Part shown: one piece after another, positions 1 through 9,394 of the stretch | Layout of the letters: every line of letters starts with the position of its first letter | How positions within the stretch are numbered: the first letter of the stretch is position 1 | Assembly: GCA_934635385.1 (NCBI GenBank) | Contig: CAKTZI010000012.1 | Span: 20,889 to 84,888, forward strand | Direction of reading: 5' to 3' | DNA: 64,000 nt | DNA from: an uncultured Kiritimatiellota bacterium | GTDB lineage: Bacteria; Verrucomicrobiota; Kiritimatiellia; RFP12; UBA1067 | Made by a program: the position numbers and the translations under genes | The notes under the pieces: model-generated | The model's database searches: none | What the model was told of the DNA's origin: nothing | What the model saw: the letters and a program-made list of their open reading frames with translations, nothing else

Positions 1-939
1 ATCGTGCATGTCGTTAAAGTCGAGTTGGTGACGCCCAGCGGGGATCCTGTTTCAGCTCCTTCGGATTCGGGTGACGGGCAGAACGAGTTTACCTACTCGT
101 CCGATTCGCCGGGTGTCCTGACCATGAACCTGAAGGCAAAGGTGACGCCGGCGGGTTCGGCCTCAGGCGTGAAGGATTCCTGTTTCTTTCGCGTTGACTT
201 CATAAGGAATTCTGTCATGGCGTGGAATGCGACCAGCCCTTCAGGAAGGGCCGCTGTCAGCGGCGATTCGCTAGTAGCCACGGTGACGTTTACTGGCTTG
301 CCGGTCAACAATTCTGATTTTGGCAAAAAGAAGGCTTTAGTCTATTTCGGTGGCATTCTTTGCGATGAGAAGGACTATGAGGTGTTCTTTCCAAAGGAGG
401 CGAAGAACCATCCGATCGGTCAGCCCGACAGCCCGAACTGGTTCTACTATTGGAAGCAGACTTCAGCCAATAGTGCCAGCACAAGGCTCGTTTATACGAA
501 CGCTACGAGAAGCTTTTACCATTATTTCAAAGACAGGACGATATTCATTGCGAATGATGCTTCGAAGACGCAGATTGCATCATGGGGAAGTCCGAGAGGC
601 ATCGATTGCTATGCATGGACAGTAGCTCACGAATCAAAACATCATTTGCAGACTGTGAATTTCTGGCCAGTGCAATGGAATGCCGACATGGATGATGACC
701 GCGACTGGCTTCCTAATGATAAAGAGACGAATTATATGCAAGGTCGTGCGTATTCACCTCTGAATCGAGCCACTTACCCAGACGTTTATGGTTATGGCGA
801 AGATCCGATTCCCGACATCGAAGATATTGATATGAGACAGCAGGTGCAACCATATGAATTGGATGTCCTTTGGTCTAATGGGCGGGCAAATTCTGAAGAC
901 TGGGCTAATTCTGGGAAGCAGACGATAAAGTCCTATTGA
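1..939 (+). CDS. C-terminal part of a secreted-type protein with an HExxH zinc-protease-like motif (5' partial)
   Basis: The frame is open to the window edge, so the true start lies upstream; a GTG at 4 is the first possible start codon inside the window. The visible 312 residues begin with a beta-rich region and continue into a block containing AHESKHH, which fits the HExxH zinc-metallopeptidase signature. This is followed by an acidic DMDDDRDWLPNDKE stretch resembling a thrombospondin-type-3 calcium loop. No third zinc ligand can be assigned by eye. The region is AT-richer than the envelope genes downstream. The next gene starts 16 nt after the stop behind an AGAAGGA ribosome binding site, so the two are probably co-transcribed. 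A protease-like role is inference from the motif only. Confidence 0.6.
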   Translation: MVHVVKVELVTPSGDPVSAPSDSGDGQNEFTYSSDSPGVLTMNLKAKVTPAGSASGVKDSCFFRVDFIRNSVMAWNATSPSGRAAVSGDSLVATVTFTGLPVNNSDFGKKKALVYFGGILCDEKDYEVFFPKEAKNHPIGQPDSPNWFYYWKQTSANSASTRLVYTNATRSFYHYFKDRTIFIANDASKTQIASWGSPRGIDCYAWTVAHESKHHLQTVNFWPVQWNADMDDDRDWLPNDKETNYMQGRAYSPLNRATYPDVYGYGEDPIPDIEDIDMRQQVQPYELDVLWSNGRANSEDWANSGKQTIKSY

Positions 940-955
940 AAGAAGGATTTTTTGT

Positions 956-2167
956 ATGAAGGTTCTTTTAGTCATTGTTGGAATTTGTATCACAATAGAA
1001 CTGTTGGCGGCATCTAAAATTGAATTGATGCAGGATACAACAGAGGAGGTGCTAACGCAACAGATGCTCGCTAAGTTTGCGGATGTCGTTGTTCGGAAAG
1101 ATGCAAACCGAGCGTTGTCATTGTTGACAGAATTGGACTCAATTAAAATCTGGAGTTTTGGCGCTGGTGTGGGGCCAACTACGTCTCGTTCACTTCAGTG
1201 CAGCATTGTAAGGTGGATGTGTAATTCAGGGATAAAGATTCAATTCGCAAGGGAAAGTGAACCAGTGGACTTTGGTTTGAGTAATTCGAGTTGGCGGTGT
1301 GCGTTTGATTTTACGGCGATAGATTGTGAAGGTGTGCTCGGTTTGCTGCACGACCAGAATCCTGCGAAACGATTGTTGGGAATGCGAAAATCAGAAAAGA
1401 TGCAATCTTTGGAAAAATCTATTTGTGAAGCTCTTCAATACATAGCACAGCATGACGATTATTTCCAAATCGTCAGGATACGCCCGGACAACTTGATTGA
1501 CGCGCCGCCCCCTATGGGGTTGACGTTAAATGAACTTGTTCTTCCTCTTCGGGAAGAAGCCACGCGCATCCTCTCTGAAAATGGAATTCTTTGCCATCAG
1601 GATGTTGATTATAGAGCTCGGTCTGCCGTGAGCAGTATGGCCTGCAAATGGGCGAACTGCCCAGAGCGACAGTGGGCGTTTGAGGATGCGATTTCGCTTC
1701 TTAATCCCAATGGGCCTAGCGCACTTGCCGTTCGCACAATGGGGGTTTATGCGCACCCGAAATCGGCTTATGCAGCTTTTCTTCGAGCTATGCCAGATGA
1801 TGCCCGACATCTGCCAAGCAGTTCGGCTGAAGTGGCGGTATTGCTCAAACGGTTAACCCTTGCTACAGCGTTGTCGCAAAAAATTGATGCAATTGTCCTA
1901 TTGGGGCGTTGCCGGGACAAGACGGCGATTCCTAGTCTTATTGCGCTATTACAAAAGTCGAAACGGGGCAGTCCGACTGATGATTGTGAAGAAGGCTCCG
2001 TTATCCGTCGCACGGTTGTTGGGGCTCTTGGAGAAATAGGGGATGCGTCGGCGTTAAAAGATCTCATGCGCATATATGAGGACAAATGGGAGTGTCCAAG
2101 TGTTCGAGATGCAAGCATGGAGGCTGTACGGCGCATAAAGTCAAGAAATGATGGAGGTGTAAAATGA
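956..2167 (+). CDS. Exported protein with C-terminal HEAT-like repeats
   Basis: The 403-residue product starts with a hydrophobic segment (MKVLLVIVGICITIELLA) that looks like a signal peptide or membrane anchor. The last ~100 residues carry two helical repeats of HEAT/PBS-lyase type (DAIVLLGRCRDKTAIPSLIA and VVGALGEIGDASALKDLMRI), usually a protein-interaction scaffold. The middle is unrecognised. The start is supported by AGAAGGA upstream. The stop overlaps the next start as ATGA, which indicates translational coupling. It follows an HExxH-containing gene, so a partner or immunity role is possible but not shown. Confidence 0.65.
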   Translation: MKVLLVIVGICITIELLAASKIELMQDTTEEVLTQQMLAKFADVVVRKDANRALSLLTELDSIKIWSFGAGVGPTTSRSLQCSIVRWMCNSGIKIQFARESEPVDFGLSNSSWRCAFDFTAIDCEGVLGLLHDQNPAKRLLGMRKSEKMQSLEKSICEALQYIAQHDDYFQIVRIRPDNLIDAPPPMGLTLNELVLPLREEATRILSENGILCHQDVDYRARSAVSSMACKWANCPERQWAFEDAISLLNPNGPSALAVRTMGVYAHPKSAYAAFLRAMPDDARHLPSSSAEVAVLLKRLTLATALSQKIDAIVLLGRCRDKTAIPSLIALLQKSKRGSPTDDCEEGSVIRRTVVGALGEIGDASALKDLMRIYEDKWECPSVRDASMEAVRRIKSRNDGGVK

Positions 2168-3258
2168 TGCGCGAACTCGCTCTTATTCTAATGACAATGA
2201 CAGCTTTTGTTTGTTCAGCTGCAGGAAAGCGTGGCTTTGAGTGGACGCTGTCGGTCTGGACGGAGACGCTGTCCTGGACGGAGGACAAGGGATTTCACCT
2301 GACGTTTCGGTCTTGGAACAAGCCCTCGCTGGCGATTCAAAGGGACGACGGCAGATATGATTACGTCCACCCCACTGGGGCGGGTGTGTCGCTTCAGCGA
2401 GGAAAGCGGTACATGTTGACGAATGGGCGGGGGCGCAGCCAGTTCTTCAAAGTCTGCGCACTGCCGCTCAATGAACCGGGCTTTGCCGTGCCATCGACGT
2501 TTCCGACTAAACATGATGTCTTGACGTTTGAGCATGCTGAACGTATTTCGCGCAACGGGAAAATGCAGCATGAGCGATACGTCGTCTCGTCCGAGGGCGA
2601 CGTGTATGACTGTGAGGCGAAATCTCTAACCAAGCGAACCATGCCGATGATCCTTCCGAACCCATGGACACCGCCGGACATCAAAGTGCGGAAAATCGTC
2701 CGTGAGGTGGCTGACTGGCACTTGAATCTCGCGCGGGAATCGCGGGATGCGGCACGGAAAGAACTGAAACAGCTGAAAATGCGAACGCCTTTGATTGAAA
2801 ATGTGACAAACACCGTCTGCTATTCGACAGCAGGTCGCTTTGGCGCGGAAGAAGTCCGGAAGATGACCAAAGACGGGAAATTGACGCCCGTTTTGGAAGA
2901 ACTCATTTCGCAGTTTAACCCAGAAAGAAGTCGAGCGGGAAAGTGGGCTCAGTTATATGTGGATAAGGGCGTGATGCGGATTGTTGGTCTGACAGAGCGT
3001 TTTGGCGATGGGTCTCGGCGACAATTCTGGTTTTATCCGTCTGAAGCGATTAACTTGGTGATAGATGAGTTTACGGGAGGAAAGATGACAATCGTGTACC
3101 ATTACGACACAGAGGGGAATTGGGTCTGGCAGATCAAGATGCGCGATAACAAGGCATTCCAGTTCTGGCGGGGCGAGAACGGGCGGATTGAAGAGAGTGC
3201 TGACCTTGAACTCGCGCAGAAGCTGGCCGAGCAGGCGACGATCGAGAACGTCGAGTAG
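2164..3258 (+). CDS. Secreted protein of unknown function
   Basis: The 364-residue product begins with a short signal peptide (MMRELALILMTMTAFVCSAAG). The mature part is rich in aromatic residues and charged stretches, and a Lys/Arg-rich helix around residues 178-205 is the only distinctive segment. No family was recognised. The start overlaps the stop of the HEAT-repeat gene by four bases. The downstream esterase starts 23 nt after the stop. Export is supported by the N-terminus; the role is unknown. Confidence 0.6.
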   Translation: MMRELALILMTMTAFVCSAAGKRGFEWTLSVWTETLSWTEDKGFHLTFRSWNKPSLAIQRDDGRYDYVHPTGAGVSLQRGKRYMLTNGRGRSQFFKVCALPLNEPGFAVPSTFPTKHDVLTFEHAERISRNGKMQHERYVVSSEGDVYDCEAKSLTKRTMPMILPNPWTPPDIKVRKIVREVADWHLNLARESRDAARKELKQLKMRTPLIENVTNTVCYSTAGRFGAEEVRKMTKDGKLTPVLEELISQFNPERSRAGKWAQLYVDKGVMRIVGLTERFGDGSRRQFWFYPSEAINLVIDEFTGGKMTIVYHYDTEGNWVWQIKMRDNKAFQFWRGENGRIEESADLELAQKLAEQATIENVE

Positions 3259-3280
3259 CGCGCGGCGATTGGACTGAGGT

Positions 3281-4570
3281 ATGTTCAGGCGGACGATTTT
3301 CCTTTTCCTTCTGCCGTTGGCGGGGCCGGGCGTTTCCGCTCCTGTGAAGGATGTCCGTCCGGGCTTTGGCTACGCGGGGCGGCTCGAACCCTATCCCACC
3401 TCAACGGAACTTCGTCTGCGGATGGCAAAGTTCGGCATGACGGCGGGGTGGTTCCGCCGGGACGAGCTGCCGGAGGGCTACGTGCGGTTCTCGCGTCCGC
3501 AGGTCAACGAGCTGCCGTATCTGCTCTTCTCGCCGAAGCGGAGCGCGACCCCAGCCCCGATGGTGGTCTACTTCGGCGGCACGGGCGAACAGGGCACGAA
3601 CCTCGTCGTCCAGTTCCGCCAGACGACGCTCTTCTCCCGCCTGACGGCGCCCGAATTCCAGAAGCGGCATCCGTGCTACGTCTTTGCGCCGCTGATGCCG
3701 AAAGGCGCCGTCATGCGGGCGGCCCTGCCGGGTTCGAGCAAGCTCGCGGACTTGACGTGCGACGCGATGTACGCCGTGATCGCCACGCTGAAGTCTCCCA
3801 AGGTCGATACGAACCGTCTGTACGTAACGGGTCTTTCCTGGGGTGGCGTCGCCGCGTTCGAGTTGTCGTGCGGTTTCCCCGGACGCTTTGCGGCGTGCGT
3901 GCCGACGTCGTGCATTCAGAGTCCCGCTCGGATTCCGAAGACCTCGCCGGGAAACTACTGGATGCTGTACAACGAGAACTCCTACCAAGGTGCAGCCTCT
4001 CAGCGGGCGCTCCGCCGAATCGAGGAGATTGTCCGCAGCGGCGGCGGCGACTTTCGGCGTTCGACGTTCCCCGACCGAGGGCATGACGCCTGGAGCAAGG
4101 CGTGGAGCGAGGATGCCGTCTGGGAATGGGTGTTTGCCAAGGGCGCGTCCCGAACGAACGCCCAAGACGGCCGTGCACGTGTCGTCGCCCTGGCCAAGTG
4201 CGCGGCGAGCGTCCCCGGCGCGGATGCCGGACACGGGCCGGAGCGCATCGTCGACGGACTGGACGCCACGGCCTACGTCTCGGCTCGTCCGGCGTGTCGC
4301 GGTGATCGCGTGGAGATAGTCTTCCCCGAACCTGTTCGCGGAAAGTTCCGCATCGTGTCCGGCCTGAAGAACGGTAGCCAGCGGCTCGGCAACGCCGTCG
4401 TCGAGGCTTCCGCCGGAGGCGGAAAGTGGCATCGCGTCGGCCTGTTCTCCGAACGGCGCGGAGAGGTTCGGTTCACGTTGCGACGTTCGGCTGACCGTCT
4501 GCGCATCGTCTTTGTCGGAGACCGCCCGATGGTCATGGTCATTCGAAAGATCGTTCCGGAGGACGGATGA
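3281..4570 (+). CDS. Secreted alpha/beta-hydrolase (esterase) with C-terminal discoidin-like domain
   Basis: The 429-residue product has a signal peptide (FRRTIFLFLLPLAGPGVSA). An alpha/beta-hydrolase domain spans about residues 80-290. The nucleophile elbow is GLSWGG with Ser186 and the catalytic His is probably His268 in DRGHDAW. It resembles the PHB-depolymerase-like and feruloyl-esterase-like hydrolases that deacylate polysaccharides. Residues ~300-429 look like a beta-sandwich of F5/8 type C kind (IVDGLDATAYVS, then beta strands), a likely carbohydrate-binding module. The stop overlaps the next start (ATGA at 4567). The substrate cannot be told from sequence. Confidence 0.75.
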   Translation: MFRRTIFLFLLPLAGPGVSAPVKDVRPGFGYAGRLEPYPTSTELRLRMAKFGMTAGWFRRDELPEGYVRFSRPQVNELPYLLFSPKRSATPAPMVVYFGGTGEQGTNLVVQFRQTTLFSRLTAPEFQKRHPCYVFAPLMPKGAVMRAALPGSSKLADLTCDAMYAVIATLKSPKVDTNRLYVTGLSWGGVAAFELSCGFPGRFAACVPTSCIQSPARIPKTSPGNYWMLYNENSYQGAASQRALRRIEEIVRSGGGDFRRSTFPDRGHDAWSKAWSEDAVWEWVFAKGASRTNAQDGRARVVALAKCAASVPGADAGHGPERIVDGLDATAYVSARPACRGDRVEIVFPEPVRGKFRIVSGLKNGSQRLGNAVVEASAGGGKWHRVGLFSERRGEVRFTLRRSADRLRIVFVGDRPMVMVIRKIVPEDG

Positions 4571-6300
4571 AGCTTCGTGACGGACTCCTTGTCAGCCTTG
4601 CGGTTGCGACGGTCGCGTGCGCGCTTCCGCAGGACGCGCGGCTTGTGCGCCGAGGCGTCCGCCTGGCGACATCGTGGCGGGACGGCTTCCGCAGCACGGG
4701 CGAATACGTTGATGCGGCTCGGCGAATGGCCGCGCGGGCACAGGCGTCTGGCAAGTCGGTCGCCTACTGCTGTTCGCGCGGCCATGAACTGCTTCCCGTT
4801 GATCGGTCGCGCGTTCTGGCGATGTCCTGGGCGACGGCGCCGAAGCCCGTGAAGTTCGGCGCCGTGCCGGAACTGACCGACGCAGATGCAATCGTCGCTC
4901 CATCCGACAGTTCGTGGGCTTGCGCGGAGTTGCCCGCGCAAGGCTATCGCATCCTCGATTCGGGCGGCGGCCTTCATTTATGGGCGAGAGGATCGGATTG
5001 GACTTCATCATCGTTCACAGGTTCGCCGCCCAGACCTTGGCGCGGCGAACTCATGTCGACGTTGGCACTTGGCTTGGTGGTCGCCGCATTCGTTGCCATC
5101 GGTGGCTTTGAAGGTTTGGTTTGGGGGCTTCTGGCCTTGTCCGTGTCGATGTTCCTTGCTGTGGCAGGGTTGCATTGGACAGGCTGGACGTGTGCGGCTG
5201 TCAGTCTTGCCGTTGCCTTGGGCCTTGTCGCGCGGCTGTCGGCCTCTGCGAAAAGAGGCAGAAGTCGATGGCTTTGCGTGGGGGGTGCGTTGTGCCTTTT
5301 CGTCGCCTACGGGGCTTTGGCGTTGACGCACACGTTCGTCGCGCCGAACGGATTGGGGACGGTTGGCGGAAAAGCCAAGTTGCTGTTGCTCGCGGCAGGG
5401 TTTCCAACTGGATTCTTCACGGACGGTACCTTTGCGCCGTATCAGCCGACCTATCCGCCGGGGGCGGCGATGCTGGTGCTGTGGGGCTATTCGCTGGCGA
5501 ACGCGAGCGGCGAGTGGCTGATTCAGCTCGTGCCGTGCCTCTGGATGTCCGCGCTGTGCGGCTTCCTGCTCTCCCGCGCGCCACCGTGGCCGGGGCGGCT
5601 CCTGGTGGTCGCATTCTTTCTGACGCCGCTGACGGTTCGGCTCGCGACGCTGTTCTATCCGGAATGTCTTGTCGGGCTGTGCGTTCTCGTGGGCTGGGAG
5701 CGCATCCGGCGCGATTCGCTCGATTGGCTGGGGTGGCTTGTCCTGGGCGCGTCCGGCTGGTTCAAGAACGAGGGTCTGATTTATTTTGTCTCTCTGGCGG
5801 TCGCGGTGTTTCTGTTGCGTTCTTCGGATTTGCGCATTCGGCTTCTGCTGCGCATTGTCAGCGGTGCGCTGTTGCCGGTTGCCTGGCAGTGCGGGTGTCG
5901 GCTGGCGGGTGCCTCGCTTGACGGCTATGTGCCGCTTTGTCAGATGAGCGTGGCGAAAGGCTTCGCGGCGTTCACACGGATGGTGCGGTATGCGCTATTG
6001 GAGCCGTGGCGTTATGGCTTCGCCTTTCCCGTTGGATTGGTTGTGCTTGCCCGTCGTTCTTGGCGTGGGCCTTCTGCACTTGGAGCGGTCTGTCTGGGCG
6101 TGGTATTCATGGTCGGCTGCTTCGGAGCAATTTTCGCGCTCAGCGGAGCTGCCGACTTCAACTGGCACCTCGACAGCGTGGAGCGACTGCTTTGGGTTCC
6201 CGCGCTGTTGCTCGTGCGCGAGATCGTGGATGCCCTTGAAAACGAGGCATGTGCGCAAACTGAACCTCGCCGTATTCCGCTGAGGCCCGATTTTTGGTAA
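4567..6300 (+). CDS. Polytopic membrane protein, GT-C glycosyltransferase-like
   Basis: The 577-residue product has an N-terminal hydrophobic segment, a ~120-residue soluble part, then about ten membrane helices from residue ~160 to the end. The layout (large loop, then loops containing FYPECLVGL and SGWFKNEGLIYF) resembles membrane glycosyltransferases of the GT-C/PMT type that use lipid-linked sugars. No diagnostic DxD motif is assigned with certainty. It is translationally coupled to the upstream esterase. The coding region ends just at the bamA promoter. Confidence 0.55.
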   Translation: MKLRDGLLVSLAVATVACALPQDARLVRRGVRLATSWRDGFRSTGEYVDAARRMAARAQASGKSVAYCCSRGHELLPVDRSRVLAMSWATAPKPVKFGAVPELTDADAIVAPSDSSWACAELPAQGYRILDSGGGLHLWARGSDWTSSSFTGSPPRPWRGELMSTLALGLVVAAFVAIGGFEGLVWGLLALSVSMFLAVAGLHWTGWTCAAVSLAVALGLVARLSASAKRGRSRWLCVGGALCLFVAYGALALTHTFVAPNGLGTVGGKAKLLLLAAGFPTGFFTDGTFAPYQPTYPPGAAMLVLWGYSLANASGEWLIQLVPCLWMSALCGFLLSRAPPWPGRLLVVAFFLTPLTVRLATLFYPECLVGLCVLVGWERIRRDSLDWLGWLVLGASGWFKNEGLIYFVSLAVAVFLLRSSDLRIRLLLRIVSGALLPVAWQCGCRLAGASLDGYVPLCQMSVAKGFAAFTRMVRYALLEPWRYGFAFPVGLVVLARRSWRGPSALGAVCLGVVFMVGCFGAIFALSGAADFNWHLDSVERLLWVPALLLVREIVDALENEACAQTEPRRIPLRPDFW

Positions 6301-6303
6301 AAT
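6295..6303 (+). promoter_or_regulatory. Extended -10 promoter of bamA
   Basis: TGGTAAAAT overlaps the end of the upstream gene. With +1 seven bases after the -10 box, transcription would start near 6310, only about 4 nt before the bamA ATG at 6314. There is no room for a Shine-Dalgarno sequence. Confidence 0.55.
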
Positions 6304-6313
6304 ACGCGCACTT

Positions 6314-8740
6314 ATGAAAAGGTTGATTGCGTTTGCCGTCCTCGTGGGGGCGGCGGCCGCCTTTGCGGCGGATGTGACCGAAGTCCGGGTCAAGGCCCTG
6401 GACGGATTCGGCGGCGACACGTCGTTTGTCGCGAGCCGCTGTCAGGTGAAGGCCGGAAAGCCCTATGACCCCGTGACGGTGACGCGCGACGTCACGTCCC
6501 TCAAGGACTCCGGCGAGTTCGAGGACATCACGGCCGACGCCCAGCGCGTGGCGGACGGCGTGGAGGTCACGTACTACGTGAAGCGCAAGATGCGCTATGC
6601 GGGGCCGCTCGTCATTGAGGGCAACGAGGCGCTGAGCGAGTCGAAGATCGCCGGCGAGGCGGGACTGAAGGACGGCTACCTCTACGGGGAGTCCGACCTC
6701 GCGGCGGCGGCGGCTCGCGTCCGGCTCGCCTACCAGAAGAAGCACTACGCCGACGCGAAGGTCATGTTCCGCACGAAGATCATCTCCGGCAACGACGTGA
6801 ACGTCGTCTTCACGATTGACGAAGGCGCGCGCCAGAAGGTGGCGGACTACGTCTTCGAGGGCACGCCCCACGCCGTGGACGTCTCCGCCTGGCGGTCGCT
6901 GAGCCTCGGCGGCGAGCTGGACGAGGGGACGTTTGACGTGGCCGAACTGCACGAGGCGATCAATGACCTGCCGTGGTGGAACCCGATGGGCTGGTTCTCC
7001 GACAGCCCCGTGACGAAAGACCAGCTCGCGCAATGCTGCGACAAGCTCGCCGAGGTCTACCGCAACCACGGCTATCTTGACGTGAAGGTCGAGGGTCCGC
7101 GCCGCGTCCCGGCGGGGGAGGGCAAGGTGAACCTCGTCTTCACGTTCACGGAAGGCGTCCAGTACCGCGTCGGCAAGACGCAGGTGACGGGCGTGACGCG
7201 CTATTCGGCGGATGACGTCGCGGCGCGCAGCGCGCTGCCGGTGGCCGGGGCGATCGCCGGCGAGAAGGCGCTCGCGGACGCGGCGCACCGCATCGAGGTC
7301 GCCGTCGGCTCCGGCGATTCGGGCCTCGCCGACTCGCGCGTCGACGTGCGGCGCATCCCGACGGACGATCCGTCCGTCGTCAACGTCGTCTTCAAGGTGA
7401 GCGAGGGCGTGCCGGTCGTGCTGAACGAGGTGAAGATTCGCGGCAACGACTACACGATGGACAAGGTGATCCGCCGCGAGATCGCGCTGGGTCCGGGCGA
7501 CCGCATGCTCGCCGACCGCGCCGAGCGCTCGCAGAAGCGACTCGAGAACCTCGACTACTTCGGGCGCGTGCGCTACTATTTGGAGCCGACGGGGCTCGGC
7601 AAGGACGCGAACGGCGCCGAGTCCCGCGATCTCGTCTATGAGGTCGAGGAGAAGAACACGGGCTCGTTCATGGTCGGCGTCGGCGCGTCGACGGTCGATT
7701 CCGTCTACATTTCCGCCGAAGTGAACCAGAACAACTTCGACCTCTTCGCGCCGTCGAAGCTCTTCCGTGGCGCGGGGCAGAAGGGCCGCGCCTACGTGGC
7801 GTGGGGCCCGCGCTACCAGTCGGCCGAGCTCGGCTTCGTCGAGCCGCACCTCTTCGGCCGCATGCTGGAGCTTTCGGTCGACCTCTACCGCCGTCTGCGC
7901 TGGTATGACGAGTACGACCTCATCCGCACGGGCGCGATGGTCTCGTTCGCGTATCCCGTGAAGTTCTGGCCGACGTGGGAGCCGTTCGGTCGCTTCGGCA
8001 TCGGCCTCTCCGGCGAGTACATCGAGTTCGACGACGTCGACGGCGGGCTTTACGCCTGGGGCGAGGACGAGGTCCGCCTCTTCGAGCGGGAGGCGCACGA
8101 GCACGGCGACGTCTTCGAGCCGGTCGTGCATCTCTACTGGTCGAAGGACGGCCGCGACAACTTCCGCATCCCGACGCGCGGCTACCGCACGCGCGTGTTC
8201 CTCGACGTCGCGCCGGCGGGCGACAACCAGTACTGGCGCTTCGGCGTCAACCACCGCAACTACTTCAACGTCTGGCGGCAGCTGCTCGGCGCGAACGTCG
8301 ATCACGTCCTCATGGTCGCGCTGCGGGCGGAGACGATCGACGCGTTCTCGGACGACCTGCCGATCTACAACCGCATGTTCCTCGGCGGCCCGAAGTCGAT
8401 TCGCGGCATTGAGTACCGCAACGTCTCGCCGATGGTGCGGCGCGTGGACGGGCATGACGACTGGGCCCCGTGGGGCGGCCAGACGCTCTTCTGCATGAAC
8501 CTCGAGTACACGATCCCGGTCGTCAAGATGCTGCGCTTCGCCGTCTTCTCGGACGTCGGCTCGGTCGGCGAGGACGTCTGGGACCTCGACTTCTCGGACA
8601 CGTTCGCGTGGACGGTCGGCTGCGGCTTCCGCCTCGACATCCCGATGTTCCCGATCCGCCTCGACTTCGCGACGCCGGTCGAGAAGCCCGAACACGCCGA
8701 GGAGGAGGTCTTCTCGTTCACGGTCGGGTATGACTTCTAA
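6314..8740 (+). CDS. bamA: Outer membrane protein assembly factor BamA (Omp85)
   Basis: The 808-residue product inserts beta-barrel proteins into the outer membrane. It has a signal peptide (MKRLIAFAVLVGAAAAFAA). Several POTRA domains follow, to about residue 440; two later ones read VQYRVGKTQVTG and VPVVLNEVKIRGN. A C-terminal beta barrel follows. The loop-6 signature GGPKSIRGIEY with Arg697 is intact, and the protein ends in the aromatic barrel signal TVGYDF. Length is typical for BamA. An skp/ompH gene and lpxD follow, the conserved envelope order bamA-skp-lpxD. A predicted near-leaderless promoter lies just upstream. Confidence 0.95.
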   Translation: MKRLIAFAVLVGAAAAFAADVTEVRVKALDGFGGDTSFVASRCQVKAGKPYDPVTVTRDVTSLKDSGEFEDITADAQRVADGVEVTYYVKRKMRYAGPLVIEGNEALSESKIAGEAGLKDGYLYGESDLAAAAARVRLAYQKKHYADAKVMFRTKIISGNDVNVVFTIDEGARQKVADYVFEGTPHAVDVSAWRSLSLGGELDEGTFDVAELHEAINDLPWWNPMGWFSDSPVTKDQLAQCCDKLAEVYRNHGYLDVKVEGPRRVPAGEGKVNLVFTFTEGVQYRVGKTQVTGVTRYSADDVAARSALPVAGAIAGEKALADAAHRIEVAVGSGDSGLADSRVDVRRIPTDDPSVVNVVFKVSEGVPVVLNEVKIRGNDYTMDKVIRREIALGPGDRMLADRAERSQKRLENLDYFGRVRYYLEPTGLGKDANGAESRDLVYEVEEKNTGSFMVGVGASTVDSVYISAEVNQNNFDLFAPSKLFRGAGQKGRAYVAWGPRYQSAELGFVEPHLFGRMLELSVDLYRRLRWYDEYDLIRTGAMVSFAYPVKFWPTWEPFGRFGIGLSGEYIEFDDVDGGLYAWGEDEVRLFEREAHEHGDVFEPVVHLYWSKDGRDNFRIPTRGYRTRVFLDVAPAGDNQYWRFGVNHRNYFNVWRQLLGANVDHVLMVALRAETIDAFSDDLPIYNRMFLGGPKSIRGIEYRNVSPMVRRVDGHDDWAPWGGQTLFCMNLEYTIPVVKMLRFAVFSDVGSVGEDVWDLDFSDTFAWTVGCGFRLDIPMFPIRLDFATPVEKPEHAEEEVFSFTVGYDF

Positions 8741-8744
8741 GAAA

Positions 8745-8822
8745 TAGTCGAATAATCGAATTGGTGAATTTTCGAATTGGCGAATTATCGAATAATCGAA
8801 TCAACGAACTGATCAAATAAGG
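8745..8822 (+). repeat. Degenerate ~8-9 bp tandem repeat between bamA and skp
   Basis: The bamA-skp gap is filled by about eight imperfect copies of a (T)CGAATTNN unit, such as TCGAATTGG and CGAATTAT. It is very AT-rich beside GC-rich genes and partly self-complementary (GAATT/CGAAT). It belongs to the same type of short-period repeat seen elsewhere in the window. Confidence 0.7.
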
Positions 8823-8833
8823 AAAACAAGAAA

Positions 8834-9394
8834 ATGAAGAAACTCGCATTCACGCTCGTTCTGCTCGCGGCTTTCGCCGCCTCGGCGGAGATGAAGGTCG
8901 GCACGGTCAACCTGATGCTCCTCATCCGCAACCACCCGAACTACGACGCCAACAAGGAGCTTTTGACCTCGACGGACAAGGACTACCAGAAGAAGGTCGA
9001 GGCGATCAAGTCCGAGGGCGAGAGCCTTCAGGCGGAAGGCAAGAAGATCGCCGAGCAGCTGCGCAACCCGATGCTCGCGGCGAAGGCGAAGGCCGATGTC
9101 GAGAAGCAGCTCATGGACATCCAGCAGAAGCTGATGGGCATCGAGCAGCGCTATCGTGCCGAAGTCGCGCGCTGCCGACAGGACCTGCAGGATCTGGAGG
9201 GGCGGCTCCTCAAGACGACGACGGACGACCTGCGCAAGCGGCTCGCGAAGTTCGCCGAGAAGAAGGACTACGACCTCATCCTCGACAAGACCGCCGCGCC
9301 GTTCGCGAAGGCGAAGTACGACGTGACGGACGAGATGCTGCAGGAGCTGGGCGTCGAGCCCAAGAACGCGAAGGGGCGCGATGAAGGCAAGTGA
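8834..9394 (+). CDS. skp: OmpH/Skp-family periplasmic chaperone
   Basis: The 186-residue product has a signal peptide (MKKLAFTLVLLAAFAASA), then a short beta strand (MKVGTVNLMLLI). Long charged alpha-helical arms (residues ~40-140) follow, the build of the trimeric Skp/OmpH jellyfish chaperone that carries unfolded outer-membrane proteins to BamA. A closing segment (DYDLILDKTAAPFA) matches the family's return strand. It lies between bamA and lpxD, its usual place, and overlaps the lpxD start by 14 nt. Confidence 0.88.
   Translation: MKKLAFTLVLLAAFAASAEMKVGTVNLMLLIRNHPNYDANKELLTSTDKDYQKKVEAIKSEGESLQAEGKKIAEQLRNPMLAAKAKADVEKQLMDIQQKLMGIEQRYRAEVARCRQDLQDLEGRLLKTTTDDLRKRLAKFAEKKDYDLILDKTAAPFAKAKYDVTDEMLQELGVEPKNAKGRDEGK

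Noticed and set aside
6158..8695. 845-codon open frame on the minus strand opposite bamA
   Set aside because: Arg/Val/Ala/Glu-rich translation without motifs, exactly opposite a well-identified BamA; a product of high GC codon bias.
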